NCBI GenBank assembly: GCA_022818135.1
Contig: JAFMSR010000013.1
Span: forward strand, 32,407,258-32,471,257
Direction: 5' to 3'
Length of the DNA: 64,000 nt
From: Saxidomus purpurata
Taxonomy: Eukaryota > Mollusca > Bivalvia > Venerida > Veneridae
Part shown: piece by piece, positions 45,150 to 56,022 of the stretch
Position numbering within the stretch: position 1 is the first letter of the stretch
Layout: the number at the start of each line of letters is the position of its first letter
Notes under the pieces: model-generated
Databases searched by the model: none
What the model saw: only the letters and a program-made list of their open reading frames with translations
What the model was told of the DNA's origin: nothing
Made by a program: the position numbers and the translations under genes

Positions 45150-46430
45150 ACAATCATGCCTGTCTAAGATGCCATTGAAACCATCTTGCCAACAACTGCT
45201 TTTCTGTCCCAACATTTGCGAGAGGCCAACAACTCAAATGATTTCCGTCATAACACAATAAGACATCCGTCAAACGCTCGTTTTAGGGCACCAGTCCCAA
45301 GGCAATTTATGGGTTAAGGCATCCCAAGAGCAAACAAACGGGCTATGGGACCTCGGCAACATTCCAATTAACCACATGATCCTAGAGAAACGTCTGTCGG
45401 CGTATCAAAATAAAAAAGACAGATTCTTTATCAATATGTAAAGGACGTGCCAAATTTCCCGGAAACCATTGTTATGTGGTATATGTGCCGTCCGTCTTTG
45501 GCAAATAGATTATAACTACAGAAGAATGCTAGGGTATGCTATCGGGCTGCTAACATTTTACGACATTAGTTAGGCTTCACGTGTTGGATACATGTTTTGC
45601 GTTAACATTTCTACCATATTTGTTTTCTTTGTGTGTTGAGAAGTTTACTGTTTAAAATAATGTGACCTCACGAAAGTTTATACATAAGAATTGTTTTCTT
45701 TTCGAACTACGCAATTTCAGTTCAGCGAAAGTGTATATTTTCAATGCATTCTGTTACGAAATATTGCAGCTAATCCTTTACAAAGGGAGCCTACCATAGA
45801 CTGTCATACAGACCAAATGGAAACAGTCTAGGTTTACTACATTTCAATGTCCGGATAATATGGAGAATTCTTAGCGGAATGAAAGTTAAAGACCAGTTCT
45901 GTTGATTATCTTTAACGATTTAAGGAAAAAACTGACAACTTAATAATTTATTGCGGCGGAAACGACATTCGGACAAACTCTGTCTTTTGTTTATACTAAT
46001 TTATTTTAGGTCGATTGCGAAACAAGTTATTCAACTTATATTAGGCACTCTCGCACCTCATTCCTGATGGTATCCATCGCCGTGAGGGTATGAGAGAAGA
46101 GAAGCCAGTTTCCCTTTTAATGCCGAGCGCTACTGGTACCATTTTTTACGTCTTTGGTATGACGCGGCCAGGGCTATCGAGGCAGCTTTTTTTGCATAAC
46201 ATCCTCATTAAAGAATTTAATCACCGAATTTTGAAGTCATCATCACCCAACACTGCTTCTGTCTGGTCACAAATACTACCTCGCAGAGCATGGCATGGTC
46301 ATTACATACCTTGTATACGAACTGCGAAAAATAAAAAGAAAACGAATTAATAGTTCATTTGCAGCACTTTTCGTAAGAAACGGCGGCGGATACATTAAGA
46401 ACGCCGATATATCGCCAGAAGAGTATTAGC
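45150..46430. other. Intergenic DNA, nothing recognised
   Basis: No splice chain, conserved frame or clear element ends. The 46030-46260 part has the GC-rich look of a dispersed repeat but I cannot match it within the window. Confidence 0.4.
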
Positions 46431-46435
46431 TATGC

Positions 46436-48330
46436 CGAGTTCCCGGGAAACAGTTACCCGAAGTGACGGATATTTCCATCTGAACCAAGTATCTCATGGA
46501 AGAAACTTTTTCTTGCATACCGTCTTGCACTTTGAAATAGATATTTAAAAACAAACTTACCGAAATGATGCATTTTGATATAAAAACAAACATTCTTTAG
46601 ATGTTATGTATGGGAAAGTAGTCACATTGTTTATGACGTGACGTCACTTGTTTATAACGTTATCACAAGTAGCTAAGTCGTCTTACGGAAAAGCTTATTA
46701 TTTTCTTATATAAGCACACGTTCAGACGAAATATCCGTCACTGAGGGTAACTGTTTTGGCGGGAACGAGGCCTGCCGAGTTCCCGGAAACAGTTACCCAA
46801 GTGACGGAATTTCAATCTGAACCAAGTATCTCATGGAAGACTTTTCTTAAGCTTACAGTCTTGTACTTTGAAATAGATATTTAAAAACAAACTTACCGAA
46901 ATGATGTTTTGATATAAAAACGAACATTCTTTAGATGTTATGTATGGGAAAGTGAGTCAGATTGTTTATAACGTACGTCAGATTGTTTATAACGTTACGT
47001 CACAAGTAAGCACGTAAGTCGTCTTACACGGGGGGTGTAAGATGAGATTTTCTTGCATATCGGATCGGCATTTCCGGTGATTTTGCCCATGCCGGAAAAC
47101 CGGTCTGGCACCACTCCTATGCCAGACGACCTCGTGAATTACTTATGACGTAACGTTATAAACATTGTGACGTCAATTTCCCAAACACAACGTCGGAAAA
47201 TCGTTTGTTTTTCATGATAATTCGTCATTTTGATAAGTTTGCATTTGAAATCTACTTTAAAGTACAGGACGGTATGCAGAAAAGTTTCCATCATGAGACA
47301 CTTGGCTAAGATGAAAATATCCGTCACCTCGGGTAACTGTTTTACGGGAACTGGCAAGCCTCGTTCCCGCCAAAACATTTACCTCGGTGACGGATTTTAC
47401 GATCTGAACCTCGTGCTCATGAAGAAACTATTATTCCTGCACTGGTAAAAATAGATATCCCGATCTGGTTTGCAAAGAAGAGATTTTCTTGCATACCAGA
47501 TGTGGATATCGGTTATTACAAGTGTTGAAAATCTCTTCTTGCATACCAGATGGGGATATCTGCAGTTTTTACCAGTGCTGGAAAATCTCATCTTACACCC
47601 CCCCGTGTAAGACGACTTACGTGCTTACTTGTGACGTAACGTTATAAACAATGTGACGTCACTTTCCCACACATAACATCTAAAGAATGTTTGTTTTTAT
47701 ATCAAAATGCATCATTTCGGTAAGTTTGTTTTTAAATATCTATTTCAAAGTGTAGACGGTATGCAGAAAAAGTTTCTTCCATGAGATACTTGGTTCAGAT
47801 GGAAATACGTCACTTCGGTAACTGTTTCGCGGGAACTAAGAGAGCTTCTTCTCGACAGTTACCCCAGATGACGGATAATCTGCAGTTTACCCGTGCTTGG
47901 AAGAAACTAATCTTACACCCCCGTGTAAGACGACTTACGTGCTTACTTGTGACGTAACGTTATAAACAATGTGACGTCACGTTATAAAAAATGTGACGTC
48001 ACTTTCCCATACATAACATCTAAAGAATGTTTGTTTTTATATCAAAATGCATCATTTCGGTAAGTTTGTTTTTAAATATCTATTTCAAAGTGCAAGACGG
48101 TATGCAAGAAAAAGTTTCTTCCATGAGATACTTGGTTCAGATGGAAATATCCGTCACTTCGGGAAACTGTTTCGCGGGAACTCGGCAGAGCCTCGTTCCC
48201 GCCAAAACAGTTACCCTCAGTGACGGATATTTCCATCTGAACCTCGTGCTCATATAAGAAACTAATATTCCAGCACTGGTAAAAACTGCAGATATCCCCA
48301 TCTGGTATGCAAGAACAATTTTTCTACACC
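46436..48330. repeat. Cluster of inverted copies with GTGACGG/GGCGGGAAC hairpins
   Basis: A ~240 bp module (TTTGATATAAAAACAAACATTC, GAAATAGATATTTAAAAACA, CATGGAAGAAAC, GTGACGGATATTTCCATCTG) occurs in one orientation at ~46440-46680 and ~46772-47022 and in the other at ~47630-47850 and ~47935-48215. The last forms a hairpin (arms 48135-48181 and 48195-48241). It looks like termini of a foldback DNA element in several rearranged copies. Confidence 0.75.
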
Positions 48331-48349
48331 GACGGCACTCGTTTATCAA

Positions 48350-51300
48350 AACTCGGATATTATATCATGTTCTGCTCTATATCAATCATATTTACTCCAG
48401 AGAGCTTGTGTATACATGGCCATGGCTTGGTCCTTGACCACTGTCTGCAGATTCGTGTTAGTTCGCTTATCTGGCAGAAGTATGAGAAGGCTTGCTCTTT
48501 AATTTCTAAATCGCGCCTTTTTGACATGAACATTCAATTCATTCTTGGATTCCCGCTATAATCAGGGGAACCTGTCTGATAACTTAAACATTTTCATTCC
48601 AGTCGTGGCCAAATTTCCTTAAGTAAAGAGACATTTTATACATCACTGGATATAAAACAGTTAGATCTACAGACTGTGTATAACATCAGTCCATAGCGTT
48701 TAAAAAAAACTTTTATTAAGTTACTTTCACTTACGCCGAGAAATACACTTATAATTATGTTTGCTCTAAAATCAAAGAAGTTGAGCTTCGCTAGTAAAGA
48801 TCAGTCTGTAACTATGTCTTTCAGATAGTCTTAATAATGATAACTAACTGGATCACATCGCTAATTGTATTAGCAAGTCAATACTTCGGCACTTTTGGTC
48901 AACTCACTAAAGAAAATAAATTACACCTACGGCCTACAACTATGTTTGGCCAATTGGTCTGGCACCGGTCGGACCACCGACGACGTTCTTTTTGTTAAAA
49001 TCATGATTGTGAATTTTAAGGGTAATTTCAATATAAGTAATAATAACAACAGTTTTCTTACACCGTCATACACATTCGTTATGGTTTGCTGGTCCATCAT
49101 TTTACACATCAGCGATCATGGTATATACAAGACAAATTTTGATGCAAAGCATCAAAGGCGCTGCGCATGTTTTTGAAACATGATTTAAAGGAATCAGAGT
49201 CATTTTAGAATATCAGTAAACAACCTATCAACGGGAAAAACCAAATACATTATGTTATTTGTAACTGTTATCATAATAAGTAAAAAACCACATTTACTAC
49301 AGTTTAACCAAAAAATAAACGAATCATAAAACAACCTTCCGTATAATGGTACGATGACGCCCATTAAACAAGGCTACAGCTCGTGGTCAGTAGACGCTTT
49401 TCGACGCAGACGAAACCCACGTGATTAATTTTGTCTTTACTATTGGTCAGTTGTTAGCGATGCTTTACATAACTTTCATTGAGACCCCATGTATCGCATA
49501 GTTAGGTGAACGGTCTTATTTATAATGCCTACATTTTACTTTAGTATGTAGTAATTAAAATGGGTTTTCATTAACTATTCACGTTGACAACATATGTATT
49601 GAAACTTCAAAATGTTTAGAGTTAGCAAAACAACTATCGAGACGTTTTTTCTGAACTTTGATGAATCTGGCCGTAGGGTCCGTAAACAAAGCAATAAAAA
49701 ACCGTAACCTTCAAGTTTGTGGAAAAGTTATTAAATATCCTATGAATATGTCAAAAGTTTTGAATTAACGGTCGAAGACGTATGCATCTGGTATAGTATT
49801 GTTTGTAATCAGTTAATACTATTTATTTATTCATTACAGGGAGTTTGTTCAAACATAATACATAGTTTTTAATTACAATAATAATGTTGGCTGCTCCCTA
49901 TTCGATTATGCAACCCCATGGTACAAAATTAAAACCTATTCAATACTGGCACTGTGCTTCCGCACAGCGCCAATGAGGGTGAAGCTCATGCATCCAATCA
50001 AATCGCTGTTAGGAGTTAGTACTTTCCTTTAAGGGAAGTAGGTGCGTTAAATGGGCGTAATATAATAACTAAACAGACGAACAAAGCGGGATCATGACAT
50101 TATGAATATTTTTGTAAACATACTGTACAATTTCGAAACGACAACATGTTTTGGTTGAACTATTTATTGAAAACTTGTTTACAATTTTCTCCCGTCTCTT
50201 TACTACGCGGCCAGTGTCATATGCATGCAGAAATGTATAAAAGTAACCCAAACATTAACATTATTGCGTTTTTTGATAGCTTAAACGGCGAGATATTTCT
50301 TTAGAAGTGGCCGTCGCCAGTAATCTTTAACCCCCTTTAAAGGTGGTCAATTACTTTTAAGCAACATTTTATGACAATTTTTACTTTTTGTTTATTCTGT
50401 TAGAGATTAATTTAATGAAAAAAGACCATACACTGAGTTAGATCCTATCGATTTCTTTTTTCTTTTATGAAATTTTGTTTTACTCCCTTTAATAGAAAGT
50501 ATTTAAACGTTGAGTTTTCTTTTGTTTTTCAATAATTTCTACTTTTCATTTGAATTGGATGTTTACAAATATCCTAACATTCTGACCAAAATGCAAGTTT
50601 TAAACCTACGTGTAGCTTCTGAATTGATTTATTTCAACCTATTTTGGTGCGCACCCAAGATGGAAAGGGAGGTAATAATATCTTTTCAAACTTGAATTTT
50701 AATGAATTCCTCTAATATTAATATTTAATGCAAATATTTCACAAATATAATATAATAGGTTTATATTTATATCTTTCTGCAGGAAAGATGTGTATCAATT
50801 TTTCTTATGATAAAATAAATATTTTTGGGCACCGGAAGGAAAATAATTTTAAAAATATAGTGAAGATTTATGAATAGCGCTATGAAAAATAAGTGAAATG
50901 ATCAGATGTTAAAGTTTCACATCTATTAGCTACCTTTAAAGTTTTGTAGTTAAGCTAAACCCTAGCAGTGCTTTTTTAAACTGAAAGTATATATATTTCT
51001 TTATTTCCTCCACATGTGAAGATTACATGTATAAATTGAAACATTCAAAATAAACATATTATTTGACATATTATACATGTACAAGTGAAAATAAAATTTC
51101 AGTATTATTCAGATAGTTTATGTACAATACAATCTATTTACAGACATGGCATAGAACAATTTCAAACTGATTCATTGAACGAATGACGTGTAAATGACGG
51201 CATCGGCATGTCAGACGAGACATACAATTATACAATGTACATGTTTTTATTTGTCTATATTTTTCATTTTGATGTACTTCGTTTCAGCGAAAGGGTATCG

Positions 51301-51390
51301 AAAGGATATAGAAACAGTGTGAAAATGAGATATAGGACAATACTCGTATTATAGCCAGTTCAGAAGATCAGCACTTCTTACAAAAGCATT
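48350..51390. other. Intergenic DNA, nothing recognised
   Basis: AT-rich; scattered short frames lack domains or splice partners. I see no repeat ends here. Confidence 0.4.
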
Positions 51391-51399
51391 AATTTTAAG

Positions 51400-52210
51400 C
51401 TATTCACTCTCGCATTGTCACTAATTTTAAGAGATGTAAAGCCTGCAAGAAACATTTCTATTATTTGAAGATCTGGTGGTAGCGCAATGAAGTGTTCATA
51501 ATTTTCTTAGCCCATTAAATTTGCAAAATATTGCCAAAGTTTGTTTCGCGTATTGTCGGGGGCAGGACAAAATAATAGTATATGACTACTTATATATTTT
51601 GTAACCAGACTGCACGTAATGCATTGTGTTTCGTATTTTCTCGAAAAGAAGCGACATAATAGTACCAATGTAGAGGTACATTTTTCTCGAAAAGTACTAT
51701 AGCTTTGGCAAAAGTGCCATAAATTGCAAGGCTCGTATTTTGAGTGGACTAGAATAAATTGACTTAGACTGTCATCACAAATAATTCTATTTTTTCATTC
51801 AAATTCCACAGTCTTCCAAATGTTGAGATTAGGAAAGGTACAACTTCGGTGAAATTCTGCAATGAAGTGTGTTAACTTGTATTTACCTAGAATCATATAT
51901 ATATATCTGGTATGAAACATTTAGCCTTTCTAGGGAACAACATGAAAGTTGTTAGTCTATATATAAAAATGTCTTTAATTTTAAACTTAGTGTCGAGATG
52001 ACAAAGTTGACCAAGTAATAAAAGTTTTCTTTTGTTTATTAAGTGATCAATAGAGTGGATCCCAAGACAGCTTAAAGCTATATCTGTTCTAGTACTAGTT
52101 GGCATAGATTGAATACGTTTAATACATTGGCCGTGTAGTTTTTTCAGGGGACGTAACTGTGTATCTGTAACTGAATTCAACAACTCGCACAATGTAATTA
52201 AATTTTTCAT
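51400..52210 (-). pseudogene. Decayed LINE ORF2 C-terminal fragment
   Basis: The minus frame from 52210 reads LKKLHGQCIKRIQSMPTSTR, then LGIHSIDHLINKRKLLLLGQ and LCHLDTKFKIKDIFIYRL, which resembles the region after the reverse transcriptase in molluscan non-LTR retrotransposons. After a stop near 51893, a second frame continues with WKTVEFE, CITC and SHILLFCP, resembling the C-terminal cysteine/histidine region of such ORF2 proteins. RT and endonuclease domains are absent: 5'-truncated and frame-broken. Confidence 0.65.
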
Positions 52211-52596
52211 TTATATGTTTTATGAAATTTTATTTGGGATGCGAATCAGTTAGTTTTATAAACATGCCCTGGTAATATTCGTGAAGAATATTTATTTACG
52301 TTGATCAGACGAATTTACTTAAAAAACATAGACATGTCTGTTTCGGTTCTGTATTTGAATCAACCAAGATGATAACCTCTTTCTATTGTCACTACAGCAG
52401 TTTACTCAATGCTGGTTGACCTAGATTAATAATATTGTGGGTACTGTACACCCGGTAAATATGCTGCCAACTGCGGTTCGAGTCCTGGTCAGGCTGCACA
52501 TTTTTCTCACCCTGTGATATTTGAAATCGCTATATTTCAATGTAATACTGTAAGAAAAATGGGGTTATGACATGTAAAACTTCAGATTATTTAAGA

Positions 52597-54475
52597 ATTC
52601 TAATATGCCTACGGTATATTTCTATAGTCAATTCGAGTGCTTTAATCATATTAAAGCATTCCAAAAAATAGGCGGAGTTTCGGACATGGAACTTTTCTAA
52701 TTTACTCCCGCGCAAAAATAAAATATAGAAATAGAAATAATATCAGTATAAATACATCAGTCGCATGATAAAGATTTGTTTAAGAACCTAAATATTATTT
52801 TTGATTGCGTCAAGTAAGCCTTAGAATACCCTCACCTTGTTTTCCTTAAAAAAGGCCAAGAAATTCAGGATTAACAGTCATACAATGTTTTGATTCCGGG
52901 AGACAAAACTATGAATGAAAACGTTTACGTCATCACACTGACGTCATTACTCCACGTTAAAACGTTGTACAGTTCAAATTAACGGTACGCATTTAAATCG
53001 ATTGGCTGCTTTGTTAGGTTCTTATTCTGACGTCGTCTGCATGATGTCAGTCAGGTATCTATTATTATATTTTATGTATTAGATAATTAAACTAAAATAA
53101 GTTTGTATAATATAGTTATGTTTGATATCTTGAATGGTTGCCCGAATAGGGGAGTGGATTCCAACGGCCACTATTTATGCTATTTTACACATGACCGCCG
53201 AACTGAAAAAAGGTCCGTAGTAGTTACGATAGTTTTCAAAAAATCGACTTCTAAGAATCGAAATAATCTATGTCTTGGAGTGCTTTATCGAAATTGAAGC
53301 ATTCCCCGGAGGTGATGTGCCTGGCGGAATAATTCACGAGGGCGAAGCCATAGATTATTTCGATTCTTATAAGCCGAATTTTTGAAAACTATCGTAACTA
53401 TTACGGACCTTTTTTCAGTTTGGCGGTAATGTGTAAAATAGCATAACTAGTGGCTGTTGGAATTCACTCCCCTATTCGGGCAACCATTCAAGATATTATA
53501 CATAACTATATTATACAAACTCTATAATGAATAAAATATAAAAAATACCTGACTGTGACATTATGCAGAAGACGTCAGATTCAGAACCTAGCAAAGCAGA
53601 CAATCGATTAAATGCGTACCGTTAATTTGAACTGTACAACGTTTTAACGTGGAGTAATGACGTCAGTGTGATGACGTAAACGTTTTCATTCATTGTTATG
53701 TCTCCCGGAATCAAAACATTGTATGACTGTTAATGCTGAATTTCTTGACCTTTTTTAAGGAAAGCAAGGTGAAGGTATTCTAAGGCTTACTTGACGTAAT
53801 CAAAAATAATATATAGGTTCTTAAACAAAACTTTTTCATGCGACTGATGTATTTATACTGATATTATTTCTATTTCTATATTTTATTTAGTGCGCGGGAG
53901 TAAATTAGAAAAGTCGGAAGGAGCTACTTCCATGTCCGAAACTCCGCCTACTTTTCCGAGAGCTTTAATCATATTAAATAGAGGATAATTGTTGGTTTCG
54001 GTGTAAGATCACGTTATAATTTCACCGAGTGGGAACCAAAAGTGATATTTTCACGAGTGGCGTAGCCACGAGTGAAAATAACAACTTTTGGTGTTCACGA
54101 GTGAAATTAACGTGATATTACACCGATACCAACAATTTTTCTGTTTATTTTATGGTTAAAACTCTACTTTTATTGAGTTTGTTTCTATAAAATATCGAAA
54201 ATCGCGGGAAACGTCATCAGAAAACATAGCGCAAATGACGTCATTTTAACGACGTCATCGTCGCATGGTTTCCAGCGTTAATTACGCTCGGTATACTTTT
54301 TGACGTAAATCCGGGTATAAGATTGCAAAAACAGTGAAAAATAAAAATGGTAATCCACTGTTTCAAAACTGTGGATTACCACTTTTATTTCACTGAGAAA
54401 ACTCTATAATTCACTGGAAAACATAAAATGAAGCACTCGAATTGACTATAGAAATATACCATAGGCATATTAGAA
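52597..54475. repeat. Giant inverted repeat, arms ~680 bp, centre ~53310
   Basis: 52597-53275 is the imperfect reverse complement of 53347-53977 plus 54429-54475 (for example TGGTATATTTCTATAGTCAA, GTGATGACGTAAACG, CCGTTAATTTGAACTGTAC, CCCCTATTCGGGCAACCATT). A ~75 bp loop contains CACGAGGGCGAAGCC. The right arm is split by the element at 53978-54428. A foldback-type transposon is likely; no coding frame. Confidence 0.85.
53978..54428 (+). mobile_element. Hairpin element inserted in the giant inverted repeat
   Basis: Absent from the left arm of the inverted repeat, so a later insertion. It contains a ~150 bp hairpin (arms ~53988-54055 and ~54066-54137: AATTGTTGG...ACCAAAAGT and its complement) with loop core CGAGTGGCGTAGCCACGAG. 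A relative lies at 37345-37717. Confidence 0.75.
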
Positions 54476-54669
54476 TAAACTATGTGTATTCTGATTTTGG
54501 CGGCCACGTATTGATTTGTAAAACTGGACAATGTTTGTGTGAAAAACTTTGAATATACAGACATAGAAGCCAATTTGAGGTATATTTTGAACGTTATGGA
54601 ACTGTGAATTGAACTGTGAAATGATCCACCAAGCTAATGCAAGTGAAAAATAAGCACAAACGTCGAGAT

Positions 54670-54747
54670 TAGTGATGACGATATTGTCGACCTTCAGAGT
54701 AGATCAATGAGGGACAATTCGGTTATTCTCGGTTTGTCTGATCATTG
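54670..54747 (+). pseudogene. Old LINE ORF1 fragment, left part
   Basis: One frame reads DDIVDLQSRSMRDNSVILGL, the end of a coiled coil entering the RRM-like domain of L1-type ORF1 proteins. It stops at an ATTCGTC duplication and seems to resume at 60588. Confidence 0.5.
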
Positions 54748-54909
54748 ATTCGTCTATGGAACGCTATGACCGTCTTATCATGAGGTCAAGGTCAATTTTG
54801 AAGTGAGAACATGGATTCTTTAGCTCCATAAAAATAACCAAAATTATGTGTTCTTTGAGGATATTTCAATTCGAAAATGGAATTATTATGTTTAAAAAGT
54901 GTTTAACTG

Positions 54910-56022
54910 ATGTCGGAAAGTATAAATACACCACATTTAGACTCGGACAAGAAGAAAAATAAGAAAAATAAACGTCAAGCTACTTCTCCATTGTTAGCGG
55001 ATTGCACGGATTTCACGAGTTTGGATAGTGAACATGGAGTGGACAGTCCTTGTAATGGACATAAACAAGGTCATTTAAAAAAGAAACACAAACTTTATAG
55101 TGAGCAATACGAGCAAAACGTAAGTGCAGAACTCTCAATTTTTTATCTAAATATGGCATTTCCACAACCACCCTTCGGCATGCAACCATATATGACTAGC
55201 CCCACCCACTCCCCCTTCAGTGGCGGAGCCTTCAATATGCCATCAACACCCCCTCCATGGGCCACTGAACTTCTAGATGAAATGAAGCAAATTAAACAGA
55301 AACTACATACTGTGGATAAAATTGAAAAAACTGTTAATTTGATTAGTTCAAAGGTGTCCGATTTGGATGTAAAATTCAAAATTTTGGAGGCTCGTGTTAC
55401 AGAGACAGAAAAGTCTTGTGAATTTGTCGCAAATGAAAACGAAAACAACAAAAAGGATCTGAAACGGACAAGAGACGATATTAGATCAATGAAAAAGGCA
55501 TTTGATAACTTAGAATTTGAATCGAAAAATATGAAACTTCAAAATACAGAGATTGACACAAGAGTTCTTAGACTAGAACTTGAAACAAAATCAATGCGCG
55601 AAAATTTGATGTTTTATGGTATAGAAGAAGGAGGGGATGGTGAGGACTGTACAAAATTAGTAAAAAACGTAATGACAAAAAATTTGGAAATGAACGAGGT
55701 GGAGGTAGAGTCGGTACTTATAGACCGCGCACATAGGGTAGGCAGGAAATACGGCTCGAAGAAACCACGTCCAATTGTCGCCAAGTTCCATTATCCCAAA
55801 GAAAAGGATAACGTCAGATCAAAATCATTCGATTTTGCCCAACAACTAAAAGACGCAAAGCTAGGAATCGGTGCACAGTTACCCAGGGAGATACGGGACG
55901 CTAGGAAGCCACTCTATCCAGCAATGAAAACGGCAAAAGAAAATGGAAAATCTGTTAAGTTTGTAGGTGCAAAATTGTTTATTGATGGGATAGAGCATTG
56001 TCCAACAACAACAGGACATTAG
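54910..56022 (+). CDS. LINE ORF1 protein (coiled coil + RRM-like), 370 aa
   Basis: Intact frame from ATG at 54910. The N-terminus is Lys-rich (DKKKNKKNKRQ) and followed by a Pro-rich segment (~90-115). A long heptad coiled coil spans ~118-230 (MKQIKQKLHTVDKIEKTVNL...). Then come an RRM-like core, REN-LMFYGIEE at ~235, RAHRVGRKYGSKKPRPIVAK at ~275-297, and a basic C-terminal domain (LPREIRDARKPLYPAMKTAK). This is the layout of L1-type ORF1 RNA chaperones, which trimerise and coat the element RNA. The TAG at 56020-56022 is followed in the same frame by ORF2 with no intervening ATG. Being intact suggests the copy is fairly young. Clade is uncertain (L1/Tx1-like by ORF1). Confidence 0.85.
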   Translation: MSESINTPHLDSDKKKNKKNKRQATSPLLADCTDFTSLDSEHGVDSPCNGHKQGHLKKKHKLYSEQYEQNVSAELSIFYLNMAFPQPPFGMQPYMTSPTHSPFSGGAFNMPSTPPPWATELLDEMKQIKQKLHTVDKIEKTVNLISSKVSDLDVKFKILEARVTETEKSCEFVANENENNKKDLKRTRDDIRSMKKAFDNLEFESKNMKLQNTEIDTRVLRLELETKSMRENLMFYGIEEGGDGEDCTKLVKNVMTKNLEMNEVEVESVLIDRAHRVGRKYGSKKPRPIVAKFHYPKEKDNVRSKSFDFAQQLKDAKLGIGAQLPREIRDARKPLYPAMKTAKENGKSVKFVGAKLFIDGIEHCPTTTGH

